Source: Entoloma clypeatum (taxonomy: Eukaryota; Basidiomycota; Agaricomycetes; Agaricales; Entolomataceae). From it: a stretch of DNA of 64,000 bases. The notes beneath the pieces are model-generated. The model was given only the letters and a program-made list of their open reading frames with translations. It had not been told where the DNA came from and did not search any database. Each line of letters starts with the position of its first letter. The first letter of the stretch is position 1. The stretch spans positions 3,968,001 to 4,032,000 of the forward strand of contig OY751495.1 of NCBI GenBank assembly GCA_963565915.1, written 5' to 3'. The translations under genes and the position numbers were made by a program. This document shows positions 17,641 through 28,479 of the stretch, one piece after another.

Positions 17641-19303
17641 CAGTGCCTCACAAAACTGATTCAATGTTTGTTGCTTTTTGAATACCTTCAAGATAACTCT
17701 GCAAATAATACCAATTGAATTAAACCTTTGGTATATAATTGAAAGCCCTACTTCAGAGCTTTCAGAATATAAAGGAATCATATGATTTAAATCAGAATCC
17801 ATGGGGATATGATTAAATTAAATCAGCAACTCATTGAATCAGTTTTGTGAGTATCTATGGCAATTATCAGAATCAAATGCTTCACTGGTTGTATGGTAAC
17901 CAGTTGTCATGACTTACTGATGGAACTTGAATAGAACCCTGATGGGTTGTCAAGGAAAGTTGTATAAGAAGAATCCAACCTCAACAGCCTCCATAATTAA
18001 TCATGCGCCCTATCTCCTCTTCCCACAAGGAAAACATTCTTTCTCTAGCCTCCAATGGTCACTCCACTCGTCATATTGCCTCTAACCTGGGTGTCAGCCA
18101 ACCAACTGTCTCCAGAGTGCTTCAGAATATTCTTCCTCATCACAATCTCTCTTCTGGTGGTCGTCCATCCAAGCTTTCTTCCACCAACACATGAAACATA
18201 CTTTCACAAATCACCTCAGGGAGAGCCTCCAATGCTGTGCAGGCTACCAAACACATCAACACTGTCATCTCCAATCCTGTCTCCCCAGAAACTGTGAGAA
18301 GGGTTCTCAGAAAACATGAATTCAAGGCTGTAACAAAGAAGAAAAGACCTTTCTTAAAGGCCATACATCGGAAGAGGTGGTTGGCATTTGCTATGAAGCA
18401 CAGGGAATGGACAGTGGAGGACTGGAAGAGGGTCATTTGGTCAGATGAGACCAAAATCAACAGGTTTGGGTCAGATGACAAGGAATGGGTCCATACATTG
18501 GAAGAGGCAGTTGGCATTTGCTATGAAGCACAGGGAATGGACAGTGGAGGACTGGACTTATTGAAAGAGAGGTTCAGGGCACAGTCAAGTTTGGGGGAGG
18601 AAATATTATAGTTTGGGGTTGTAAGGGTTGGGAAGGTGTGGGGAGACTTGCAGAGGTTGAGGGGAGGATGGATGCTGATCAGTATGTGTCCATTTTGGAG
18701 GACAATTTTCTGCCCAGCATGGAGGAGAGTGGAATCTCTGAAGAGGAGATCATTTTTCAGCAGGACAATGACCCCAAGCACACCTCCAAGAAGGCCAAAA
18801 AATGGATGGACAGCAAGAATATTGCTCTGCTGGATTGGCCTGCACAGTCCCCAGACCTCAATCCTATTGAACACCTCTGGGTTCATATTAAAAGGAAGTT
18901 GAATGAATATCCAACACCACCCAAGGGAGTCTGGGAGATTTGGGACAGAGCAGCAGAGGTGTGGAATAATATAGAGCCAGAAGTGTGTCAAAACCTGATA
19001 GAAAGTATGCCAAGAAGGGTAGAGGCAGTAATCAAAGCTAAGGGGGGTAATACCAAGTACTAAAGTATAAAATACTGTATTTATTGTACATACTCACAAA
19101 ACTGATTCAATGAGTCCCTGGAGTAATTTGATCATATATTGATCATTTCTTATGGGAATTACATAATTATTGCAGATTCCGAGAGTCCTGAAGCAGGGCT
19201 TTTAACCAGGTACCAATACCTTCTTTTTATTGCCATTATTTGCAAAGTTATTTTGAAGGTATTCACAAAGTAGCAAACATTGAATCAGTTTTGTGAGGTA
19301 TTG
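17641..19303 (+). mobile_element. Tc1-like DNA transposon copy 1 (1663 bp)
   Basis: Begins CAGTGCCTCACAAAACTGAT and ends with the near inverse ATCAGTTTTGTGAGGTATTG, flanked by TA at 17639-17640 and 19304-19305. The 20-base motif CTCACAAAACTGATTCAATG occurs at both outer ends and again, inverted, about 200 bp inside each end (near 17833-17852 and 19089-19108), so each terminus is itself an inverted-repeat block. The transposase is broken. Confidence 0.92.
18003..19063 (+). pseudogene. Tc1 transposase, DD34E, disrupted
   Basis: From the ATG at 18003: HTH region (NGHSTRHIASNLGVSQPTVS), then TGA at 18192-18194 where Arg is expected. A second frame includes the first catalytic D (VIWSDETKINRFG). 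The 3' frame (about 18638-19063) includes QQDNDPKHTS and DLNPIEHLW with 34 residues between D and E, the Tc1 signature. A block of about 65 bp at 18362-18427 is repeated at 18489-18554, displacing normal sequence and causing a frame break. The catalytic residues survive but no full-length protein can be made. Confidence 0.85.
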
Positions 19304-19305
19304 TA

Positions 19306-20670
19306 TATGCCCAACAGCCCGCAACTCCAACAACGAATCATCATGCAAGACCACGACAATCCAGTGGTCGGGCACCCAGGACGTTAGAAAACTCTAGAGT
19401 TGGTATCGCGCACTTATTAGTGTTCCCATATGGCACACTTAATTGGTCAGTATTGCAAAACTTGCGACCCATGCCTCCGCACCAAGGTCTGACGCTCTGC
19501 ACCCTCCGGTGAACTCCATCTGCTCCCAGTTCTGTCGGAGCAATGGCAGGTAACTAGTGTTGATTTTATCACTGAACTACCAGAAGCCCATGGGTACGAC
19601 ACTATCATGGTAGTGGTAGACTCAGTTGGAAAACGCGGACACTTCATTCCGACACACTCCGCTCTCTCTGCCCTCGGATCTGCAAAATCCTATGTTCAAC
19701 ATGTCTGGAAGCTTCATGGTCTCCCAGAGGCCATTGTCTCCAATCGCGGACTGCAGTTCGTTGCCAAGGAATTGTACAGGCTGTTGGGCATCAAGGTTGC
19801 TAGCAGCCTCAACAGCCTACCATCCACAGTCGGACAGACAGACGGAACACGTGAACCAGGGATTGGAACAATACCTCTGACTGTTCGTCAATGAGCAACA
19901 GGACAACTGGGACGAATGGCTTCTGATGGCGGAGTTCTCGTACAATAACCACATTCACGCATCCACATGCCAAACCCCCTTCTACGTTGACACTGGATGT
20001 CACCCATGTATGGGCTTCGAGCCCCAACAAACACCGTTGGAGATTGAGGCCGTAGAGGATTTCAGCAAGCAGATGAAGTCCGCATTAGAGGAAGCACGAG
20101 CAGCTTTGGGAAAGGCCAAAGACAACATAGCATGGTACTACAACCAGCGTTGGACGTCCACTCCAACCTTCCGACCGGGCAACAAAGTCTTTTTGGATTC
20201 CTCCGACCTCAAAACCACCCGACTGACCAAAAAGCTGGCTCATAGATATGTAGGCCCGTTTCTGGTTGTCCAACCTGTCAGAACACATGCATACAAACTC
20301 AAACTCCCTTCTTCCATGTCTCGGGTTCACCCTGTATTCCATGTTGTAAAACTGTTGCTGGCTCCAGAAGACCCCTTCCGACGAGATGTCCAAATCCTGC
20401 CACCTCCGACCACAGTTGGAGAAGAAATGGAATATGAAGTCGAAACAATCTTGGACAGTCAGCTTCAATGAGGCAAACTGCAGTTCCTAGTCAAGTGAAG
20501 GTATGGATATGAGAAAAACTCATGGGAGATGGAGGAGGATGTCCACGCTCTGCGCCTGGTCCAGGAATTTTACCGCCAACACCCAGGGGCTCCGCGTTGA
20601 ATCACCGTGACTGCCTTCGAGTCCGGTACATTCCGCCTTGCGCGTCGAGACGCCGCGCCTTAGAGGGGGG
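19306..20670 (+). pseudogene. A2 integrase and chromodomain
   Basis: Integrase zinc region HDNPVVGHPG and YCKTCDPC, first D in TSVDFITELPEAHGYD, second D replaced by N (IVSNRGLQF), then a frameshift before TVGQTDGT. A frame at 19926-20471 holds MAEFSYNNHIHAS, GNKVFLDSSDLKTT and HPVFHVVKL. The chromodomain (YEVETILDS, LQFLVK) is broken by TGA. The G-run at 20664-20671 is the polypurine tract. Confidence 0.75.
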
Positions 20671-20674
20671 GTAA

Positions 20675-21182
20675 TGTAAGGGCTACCATCCGATTTCCTC
20701 AATCCAACACCTTCCATCACCTCTGACCCACTCTCCGATTAGTCCGACACCTCCAACCCACCCTCCGACCATTGTGGTACATCAATTACTATACTTTATA
20801 TTTTTCCTTTCTTTTCCATATCTCTTTCATCACCTCCATCCTCCAGCGACCTCCAACCGTACTCCGCATCGGAGGGCACATCAGAGCAACAATCCACACC
20901 ACCACACGCACTATTCTGATTTACATATTCTGTTCCCATCCCTACCTCCAATCTTCGTCATATTTCAACATCCTTCTCCCCATTTCCAATTCTCATTGTC
21001 TATATAGCTGCCTAGCTTGCACAGGAATCCTCAGAACTTTCTCTTTGGATTTCCCTTGCAAGGTATGCCTCATATTGTACTTCGTAGAGTCTATTTAACT
21101 TTGGATTTCCCTTGCAAGTCGTCCGACATCGGAGTCGCTTCAGAGCACTTCAGAGTTGTTGGATCGTAAGGTTGCCCTTACA
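20675..21182 (+). repeat. A2 3' LTR (508 bp)
   Basis: TGTAAGGGCTACC to TTGCCCTTACA. Rich in CTCCGAC in U3; TATATAGCTG near 21001 precedes CAGAACTTTCTC, the predicted RNA start, as in A1. Confidence 0.85.
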
Positions 21183-21582
21183 GTATAAAAAGAGCAGGAT
21201 AAAAAAAGAATGGGAAAAAGAGCAGCAGTCATTCATATAAATATGGATATATGTACTCATTCAGGTTTAATCATATCGACCCTGTTGGGTTATGTAATGT
21301 TGTGTGGCACCACCTCATTGCAAAAGACATGTGTCATCCTCCTCTTCATCCTTCACTCTCGCAGCTATGTCATGTGGTATCAGGTTGCACAAGATCAGAG
21401 GAAAACCAGTTCGCTGATTTGGAGAGAAAATTGTGGAAACACCCAAGGGTCGAACAAAGCGGACACTGGTAACCCAACCTCAAGTTACTACGAAATGACA
21501 ACCAACACATCTATTCAACACAGAACCTACATCTAGTCCAGCACATTCCAACAAATTCAGTGGTTGGAAAGACAACCCCTTC
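21183..21582. other. Unclassified segment between A2 and B2
   Basis: About 400 bp with no convincing gene, repeat or element end. It is the left flank of B2 and does not match the gypsy C leader on B2's right, so the two flanks were not one site. Confidence 0.5.
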
Positions 21583-21970
21583 TGTTATGCTTAACAAACC
21601 GTTCCAAGGTTTGGGCAGAGTATGCAGGAAGTGGAAAGGCGAAGAGCAAAGTGATTGCTAAATCTAAGGAATGTAGCTATGGTACATGGGGTTTATATAG
21701 TACTGGCTACGAGCGGTAGCAAGTGAGTCAGTAGCTGCGGAAGGCAGTGCGGATGAGTCAGTAACTGCGGAAAGGCAGTGCGAAGTGAGTCAGACGACTG
21801 CGGACTGAGTAATCCCTACTGCGGAGTGCGAGTCAGCGCGGGAGCGAAGTATACTAAAGGAGAATGGTAGAGTAAAGGTAAATGAATAAGCGGTCCGATG
21901 AGTCAAAGAAATAACGAAGGTACAATGCAAGGGAAAAGTGCGTAACATACAAACCGGTAAGTCCGTAACA
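21583..21970 (-). repeat. B2 left (3') LTR, subtype II (388 bp)
   Basis: TGTTATGCTTAAC to GTAAGTCCGTAACA, with TGAGTCA repeats at about 21724-21795 and a further TGAGTCA at 21897-21904. Near-identical to both B3 LTRs. Confidence 0.88.
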
Positions 21971-22004
21971 TGTTCCCCTCCTCAAGCTCTGTGTCCTCAC
22001 AGAG

Positions 22005-22376
22005 TCATTGTCCCCATCCCTCGTTGTTGCTGGGATCGGACCAGTTCGGACTTTCCTTGAGGCTCCAATCATATATCAACTCCTCGTTGATGGCTACGGC
22101 GAGTTCGAGGCCTTTGATAGCCAGCCAAATACGTCGATTCTCGATCACGAGGGTGCTGGTGTAGTTTCCGAGAATTTGTTTTTCCTCAGGACTCGGGGCG
22201 ACGGGTAGGTTGGACAGCGAGTGGAGCCGGATATGCATCTGGCGATGGAGGAGGTCGGCAAGGGAAGTTTCGAGAGCGTGGATTTGGTCTCTCATGGAGA
22301 GTGCCTCGTTCATGAGGGCGGCGATGGCGGGGTTGATGTCGGTGGTGGAGGTGGAGGTGACGATGGTGTTTGACAT
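22005..22376 (-). CDS. B2 ORF3, homologue of B1 ORF3
   Basis: ATG at 22376-22374, about 123 codons, ending GWGQ just before the polypurine tract. It shares EALSMRDQIHALETS, ADLLHRQMHIRLH, EEKQILGNYT, ENRR and ELI.DW with B1, while differing at many positions mostly by similar residues. No membrane or signal features. Its survival beside a heavily broken pol may simply reflect short length, but the replacement pattern favours past selection. Function unknown. Confidence 0.65.
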   Translation of the reverse strand: MSNTIVTSTSTTDINPAIAALMNEALSMRDQIHALETSLADLLHRQMHIRLHSLSNLPVAPSPEEKQILGNYTSTLVIENRRIWLAIKGLELAVAINEELIYDWSLKESPNWSDPSNNEGWGQ

Positions 22377-22509
22377 GGCGGTGAGGATGGTTGAGAGATA
22401 AAAGAAGAATGGGGTGGCTATATTGGGCAGGGAGAAGACTAGAGCGGGGAACTCGGTGTGTGGTTGACTGATGAGGTCGATACTTGTCATGGATTCTGAG
22501 AGCTGTCTT

Positions 22510-25500
22510 TTATCGTGGGTGAGACGGGTTCTGCCGATGGAAATCACGGATCAAATCTTGAGCGTTCTGAACATTAGCTCGAGGTTTCCATGTGTTCTCT
22601 TCTGGGCCCTATCCTTCCCACTGAACGAGGTACTGGATCTTTCCACGGAACTTTCGAGAGTCCAGGATCGTAGACACATGGTACTCTTCTCATCCTTCGA
22701 CGATGATCGGATCAGGGGCTGGTTTCTTTTTCTGGATGGCGTACTTCGGAGTTTCATATGGTGACAACAGGGTCTCGTTGAACACAGGGTGAATCATCTT
22801 CCAAGTCTTCGGAAGATCAAGAAGGTACGCGCTAGCTCCTTTCTTCTCTAGGACTTTGAACGGTCCATGTCGGAGTGCATCAAGTTTCTTTGAGGGTCGA
22901 TCGGTCCTGATGTTAGTCCCTTCCAGCCACACCTTGTCTCCGATGTGGTAGTCCCGAGATGGACTTCGCCGTGTGTCAACTGTCTTCTTCATCTGATCCT
23001 GTGCTTGTTTCAGCGCAGCATTGGCTTCTTCTCGTGCCTGTTTGAGTTTTTTCAAGAAGTCGTTGGCAGCTGGATTGGTATCTTCTAACACGAGTTCTCC
23101 CTTCCACGGATGTAAACCGTAGTTGAGGTAGAATGGGGTGTGCTTCGATGTTCTTTGTCATTGTACTGGAACTCTGCGATTGCGATCCATTCAGCCCAAT
23201 CATCCTGTAGGTGGTTGACAAAGTTTCATAAGAATGCTTCTGTTTCCTGATGCGATCGCTCGGCCTGTCCATCAGTCTGTGGGTGGTATGCGGTGGACAG
23301 GTTCCTCTTGATCCCTAACATGCGGCAGAGTATCTCCATGAACTTCGCGGTGAACTGCGGTCCCCTATCGCTGATGATCTTCTTGGGGATCCCATGAAGC
23401 TTCCATATCTGATCCCGATAGATCTTGGCTAATCCTTCAGCCGATAGTTCCACGGTTGTCGGGATGAGATGAAGCATCTTTGAATGTCTGTCCGTGATGA
23501 CCAGAATTGCGTTCTTCCCATCAGATTCTGGTATCGGTCCCACGACGTCAATCCCTATGTCTTCCCATGGTTGACTTGGCGCGGCGTTAGGGTGTAGAGG
23601 GGCGTGTCTCCTTTGGCGGCTGATCTTGTTACGTTGACAGGTGTCACATCCTTTCACATACTTCTTTACGTCATGTAGGATGGTGGGCCACCAGTAGGTG
23701 TGAGTGAGGAGTTCATGTGTTCGATATTGTCCTGGATGTCCTGCCACTGGTGCGTCGTGCGCTTCAAACATCAGTTCTTGGCGCAATTGTGGGTCTGGTG
23801 GAACATAGACTCGTTCTCCTGCGTAGGTGATGCCATTTTCCTGCTGGTACCAGTGAGGATTCTTCTTCAGACCCTGGGCTACTTCTGTCTCCATGCGATT
23901 CAAGGCCTTGATGCGTGCGATCCATGGGTTTTCGATGGTTGTGATGTTCCCGATTTTGATGGAATCAGATGTTTCACCCCCTTCAAAGAATTGTTCCTCC
24001 GTGAACATCTCCATTTGTATCACATCTTCTGATTCCAATCGTTTCAAAAATAGCCCCTCCTTGAGCATTTGGTCGCTGTCCTGCGGCTCGAGTTCCGTCT
24101 CATACCAGGGTAAACGTGACAGGATGTCTGCTTTCGCGTTTGTCTTCCCAGGTACATGTCGCAATTCGAAGTCATAGTCTTGTAGCTTCATCTTCCAGCG
24201 CCTCTGTCGTTGGTTTAGGTCCTGAGGACGCCGGAAATACTCCAGGTTTTTGTGATCGGTTAAGATCTCGAAACGTTCCTTGGCTTCAAGTAGATAATGT
24301 CGCCAGTCCTTCAGTGCTTCCATGACTGCCAAGAGTTCCTTGTCATAGATCTCGTAATTCTGTTCGGCCGCGGACATGGTCCGCGACAAGAACGCGATAG
24401 GATGCCACTTGTCGTCTTGTTTCTGTGAGAGTACCGCTCCAATTGCATAACCCGATGCATCGGTTTCAACCCTGAACTGTCCGTCCGGTTTGGGCAATGC
24501 CAAGACTGGTGCTGTCGTGATTGCCCGTATGAGACCTTCAAATGCTTCTTGCGCCGCTGGTCCCCACGTGAATGCTGTATTTCCTGTAAGTGTTGTGAGT
24601 GGTTTTGCGATGTTTGAGTATCCTTCAATGAAGCGTCGATAAAAATTGGCAAATCCCAGGAACCTCTGGACTTCCTTTTTTGATGTGGGTACTCGCCAGT
24701 TCCGGATTGTGTCCACCTTTTCAGTTTCCATCTCAACACGTCCTTCTCCAATGACATATCCCAATATGGGGCATTTCGTTACTTCCCAGAGACACTTCTT
24801 CTCCTTTAGGAACAGGTCATTGTCTGATAGAATCTGCAAGATCTCTTTGGTGTTCCGGGTGAGTTCTTCCTTGGTTTTACCAATAACCACTATGTCATCC
24901 ATGTAAATCACACAGATGCGCCGACGGATCTGATCCCTGAATAGGCTGGCCATCATCCGAGAGAACATTCCCGGGGAGTTGCAGAGACCGAAAAACATGA
25001 CCAATGGTTCAAACAATCCTCGGCTGGTCAGGAAGGCGGCTTTCCATTCGTCACCCTTCTTAATCCGCACGTTATTGTATCCCCACATGATGTCCATTTT
25101 GTTGAAGTAGACTGCGTCCTTCAATACATCCAAGAGGTCGTTGATGCGTGGGAGTGGGAATTTGTCCTTAACCGTGAATTTGTTAACCGTGCGATAGTCC
25201 TGTACCAATCGTTTGGAACCGTCTTTCTTGTTAATGAAGAAGCAGGGTGATGCATAAGGGGATTTGGACGGTCGGATCTTTCCGGTTGCCAGGCCTTCAT
25301 CGATGAATTTGTCCAGTTCTTCTTGCTCCTTTTGGGTCATAGGATATGTGTTTCCTCCTAGCTCCTTTGTCAAAGTTTTCTTTTTCAAAGAGATGGGCAA
25401 AATGTTCAACGTATGAGGGTCGTTTGGTTGTGGGAGGTGGTGTGGGAGTAACTGCTTCCAATATGGGGTCTCCGGGCTTCCATTTCTGATCTGATTTCTT

Positions 25501-26055
25501 GGGTGCGTCCTTGTCTCGTACTTCCACCATGCGAACCCGATGTTTGCGACCATTAAGGTTAACCCTGAAATCCGAGTGTTTGGTTTGACATGTTGATGGG
25601 CACTGGTTGAATGTTACAGCACCGGTCGTCCAATTGATTGTGGGGTTGTGGTGCACCAACCAGTCATGTCCCAAAAGCATGTCCGTTCTCCCAATGTCCA
25701 ATACCATTGCTTCCATGGTTTCCTGGTGTGTTCCTAAGTCCAGCTTGACTTCGGCAAGTTTTTCTGCTTTCTGTTGTCGGTTCGGCGATCCATCCGCATT
25801 TAGGATTGATATGGGCTTTATTCCACGTGTGGGAAGGTTCTGTTCGCATACTATTCTGGGATGGATACATGTGCGTTCACATCCGCTATCAACCTCGGGT
25901 CGAATGGCCTTTGGTCCTCGTCGTGTTTTGATCTGAGCTTGCAGCTTGATCTCTCGTCGTTTCGGAGGTTTATCTCCCTTGACAATCTTAGTTGACGCAA
26001 CGGCTCGCTTTGCAGGGATAACATAAGTTATATTGTCTGTAGCTGCACCAGGCAA
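22510..26055 (-). pseudogene. pol: B2 pol, three frame-disrupting lesions
   Basis: Aligned to B1 pol, the protease (PEVDSGCERTCIHP), RT (YMDD), RNase H and integrase N-half are present. A 55-bp deletion near 25369 shifts frame between protease and RT. TGA replaces CGA at 23226-23228, and a 7-bp deletion near 23145 follows. Another TGA (CGA in B1) at about 22690-22692 stops translation just before the chromodomain. Frames 23226-25553 and 25297-26055 are the largest remnants. Confidence 0.85.
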
Positions 26056-26096
26056 GCGAGTTCGTTTAATGGATAAGGGTCGCGACTTAGCGTCGT

Positions 26097-26963
26097 TTAA
26101 TCGGACCCTTCGGGAAAATCCTTCTCATCGGTCTCTATGGTGATGGTTTCATCATCATCGGTATCTCCATCAGACACCTTCCTAATCTTTCCAGAGTTCT
26201 TCTTCAGCTTGCGGCAGTTGCGCGCGATATGTCCTTCTTGGTCGCAGTTGAAACACTTACGACCATCTTTCTTCTTTGGGGCTTTGCAGTCTTTGGCAAG
26301 GTGACCAAAGCGCTGACAGTTGTAGCAACGGGCTACTCCTGCTTTGTCGATCTCCATGGCTTTGCCTTGACCACCATAAGTGGTACCCGATCCGGTGCGT
26401 GTGTCGCCACCCCCTCGGATGACTAATGCATGTCCCTCCATCTGTCGTCCCTTGTTTCGGATCTCCTTTGCGTAATCAGTGTACGTCTTGCCATCGCTAG
26501 CCACTTGTTCAGAAATTTTGCGGTTGACGTTCTTTTCCAGGATGTATTTCCCAGTTTCTTTGCCAAGGTTTGACAGCTTCAAGAGCTCTTCGAATTCGTC
26601 CAAGAATTCGTCGATGGTGCGTTTCTCCTGTTTCAGGACTTCGAGTCTCGCCTTGGCCGCTGCCGACTTGTTGGCAATAGAGAATCGCGTAGCGATGTCG
26701 TCTGAGAACCCTAACCAGGTGATGTTCTCGCCATCGGTGGCAAGGTCGTCTAACTTGTTGCTGGCCCAGTGTTTACCGGACCCTTCCATCATGCGGGATA
26801 ACACCGCAAGAATCTTCTGATCGTCGGACAGGCCCTTCTGGAACCTGATGTATAATTTGGTGGCTTTCCACCACTCGTCGAAGGTGTGTCTGTCTTTGAA
26901 CATCCCAGGATCTTTGATGATCTTGGATGTATCCATTGTTTGTACTGTCGGTGCTTCTGCCAT
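26097..26963 (-). CDS. gag: B2 Gag with two CCHC knuckles
   Basis: 288 codons from the ATG at 26963, nearly identical to B1 Gag (differences include K-to-R and I-to-L in the capsid-like part). Knuckles CYNCQRFGHLAKDC and CFNCDQEGHIARNC are intact. It could supply Gag in trans even though this copy's Pol is broken. The frame is open upstream to a TAG at 27338-27336. Confidence 0.88.
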   Translation of the reverse strand: MAEAPTVQTMDTSKIIKDPGMFKDRHTFDEWWKATKLYIRFQKGLSDDQKILAVLSRMMEGSGKHWASNKLDDLATDGENITWLGFSDDIATRFSIANKSAAAKARLEVLKQEKRTIDEFLDEFEELLKLSNLGKETGKYILEKNVNRKISEQVASDGKTYTDYAKEIRNKGRQMEGHALVIRGGGDTRTGSGTTYGGQGKAMEIDKAGVARCYNCQRFGHLAKDCKAPKKKDGRKCFNCDQEGHIARNCRKLKKNSGKIRKVSDGDTDDDETITIETDEKDFPEGSD

Positions 26964-26965
26964 GT

Positions 26966-27694
26966 CTAGAACCTGCGGAGTAGGAGAGGTGTCGGATTGT
27001 TGGGATGAAGATGGGGTTCGGGATATAGGTAGGGGTTGAAAATCAGTCCCTGTTCTAGGCGTCTGTTCGGTATCTGACTGCGCGGAGTCAAAAGTAAATT
27101 CGTCAGGGGACTCGTCGGCGGAATCGGTGGCAAAACGTTCGGGGTATTTCCTCTGTAGATCTCTAAGGAATCTCTGTTCCTGCGCGTCTGTTGGTCGCGA
27201 GAAGGGGTCAAGTCTCTCGTTTCGTGCCCAACGGTTGTACTCGGTTTGTTGTTCTTCAATGGTGAAGTGGGCGTAGATCTGCTGCTTCGAGTAGGACGTG
27301 ATGATGTGGCTCTGGGACGTCTCGATGTGAGCGTCCTAATCAATCTTCTGATAACGGTTGTCTGGACACCGATAAACTCTCTGATCTCTGTGATCCGACC
27401 TGTCTGAGGTCCTTCTTGAACGCGAAAGCTTTCGAGTTCGTTCTGTCGGGCGTTGTAACGCGCGATCTGGTGTTGCCGAGCAAGATGGATGCTCTCTGCT
27501 ATCTCGCCGTGGGGGCGATGCTCGTCGTTGTCTAGTTCTTCGTCAAGCACCTGCTGTAGGATGCGACGGATCTCCGATTCGATGTACTGCTGGATAAGCG
27601 TAAAATCGATACTGTCTCGAGGACTTAGCTCCTCCTGTCGGGCTTCTGGCGTGCTGAATGGGTTACTGGTGAAGTCTTCAAAGAAGCGCGACAT
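26966..27694 (-). CDS. B2 upstream ORF with ATG start
   Basis: 242 codons from the ATG at 27694, ending two bases before the gag ATG. The N-terminal half looks helical and charged (IQQYIESEIRRILQQVLDEE, GEIAESIHLARQHQIARYN); the C-terminal half is a basic Ser/Pro/Arg-rich stretch overlapping the gag-frame extension. It is the only one of the three B copies with ATG here; B1 and B3 have ACG. Most likely the first part of Gag, with the tail being an overlap artefact. Confidence 0.45.
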   Translation of the reverse strand: MSRFFEDFTSNPFSTPEARQEELSPRDSIDFTLIQQYIESEIRRILQQVLDEELDNDEHRPHGEIAESIHLARQHQIARYNARQNELESFRVQEGPQTGRITEIREFIGVQTTVIRRLIRTLTSRRPRATSSRPTRSSRSTPTSPLKNNKPSTTVGHETRDLTPSRDQQTRRNRDSLEIYRGNTPNVLPPIPPTSPLTNLLLTPRSQIPNRRLEQGLIFNPYLYPEPHLHPNNPTPLLLRRF

Positions 27695-27754
27695 CTTGAC
27701 TCGTCTGGTAGTTGCTCTCTTCGCTCTGGGCGAACCTAACGAGATTTAGCAACT

Positions 27755-28124
27755 TGTTATGCGTAACAAACCGTTCCAAGGTTCGGGCAGAGTATGCAGG
27801 AAGATGGAAAGGCGAAGAGCAATGTGATTGCTAAATCTAAGGAATGTAGCTATGGTACATGAGGTTTATATAGTACTGACTATGAGCGGTAGTGAATGAG
27901 TCAGTAACTGCGGGAGGCAGTGCGCATGAGTAAGGCGACTGCGGAAGGCTATGCACTAATGAGTAAGCTGACTGCGGAATGAGTCAGACAGCTGCGGAAA
28001 GCGAGTCAGCGCGGCAGCGAAGTATACTAAAGGAAATAAAGTATAATACGATATGTGTAAGCGGGGGCCGATGAGTAAAAGTGAAAAAGTAAGTGTATAC
28101 GTCCGTAGTCGTTAGTCCGTAACA
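27755..28124 (-). repeat. B2 right (5') LTR, subtype I (370 bp)
   Basis: TGTTATGCGTAAC to GTTAGTCCGTAACA. Its U3 repeat module differs from both modules in B1. The self-priming pair is kept: AGATTTAGCAA at 27742-27752 (plus) against TTGCTAAATCT at 27828-27838. Confidence 0.88.
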
Positions 28125-28479
28125 CCGTCCCGTGTTGAGGTGACCAAAGGCCGATGCAACTAACCTTCAGGAAAGCTGCTGGCGTGTGTGACGGTTGGAG
28201 AGAGCAGACTGTACACGTCTAGATCGCAAAAGGTGTTCCAACCCCCGACCCTATTTCAGGATATCGACCAGTCCAGCGCGCGTAGGGGATCTGACCGCGT
28301 GGACTTCATTTTTCCTAGATCTTCCTTTGCTCGGGTAAATCGGCTACCTGGGTAAACAGATCGCTCTTTGGGTTCTTTTTCTTTTAGATTTTTTCTCGCC
28401 TAAGCGTTAGAACAGGGTCGCGCGCCCGACGCAAGGTACTACTGTTCCAAAAACAACCACTCCCCCTCATCACACCATC
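28125..28479 (+). other. C1 leader, truncated
   Basis: Matches, in reverse orientation, the C2 leader at about 60720-61035 (shared words GAGGTGACCAAAGG, CTAGATC-like and GGTGTTCCAACCCCCGAC). No ORF. The start is cut by the B2 LTR. Confidence 0.65.

Larger units (their letters stand above)
17111..21182 (+). mobile_element. Gypsy family A copy 2 (A2), 5'-truncated
   Basis: Begins abruptly in RNase H directly after the A1 3' LTR, continues through integrase and chromodomain, and ends in a 508-bp 3' LTR (20675-21182). A Tc1 element sits between 17641 and 19303; removing it with one TA copy restores HIYMPN across the joint. Many stops and frame changes make it defective. Confidence 0.85.
21583..28124 (-). 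mobile_element. Gypsy family B copy 2 (B2), recombinant
   Basis: Left LTR (21583-21970) is the TGTTATGCTTAAC subtype seen in B3; right LTR (27755-28124) is the TGTTATGCGTAAC subtype seen in B1. Flanking pentamers are CCTTC and CCGTC, not a duplication. The interior follows suit: near ORF3 and the pol end it matches B3, and from about 23.4 kb rightward it is nearly B1. This fits homologous recombination between two B copies with loss of the DNA between them. Pol is broken; gag, the upstream ORF and ORF3 are open. Confidence 0.85.

Noticed and set aside
21578..28129. Simple single insertion of B2 with a target-site duplication
   Set aside because: Flanks CCTTC and CCGTC differ, LTRs are of different subtypes, and flanking contexts do not belong to one site.
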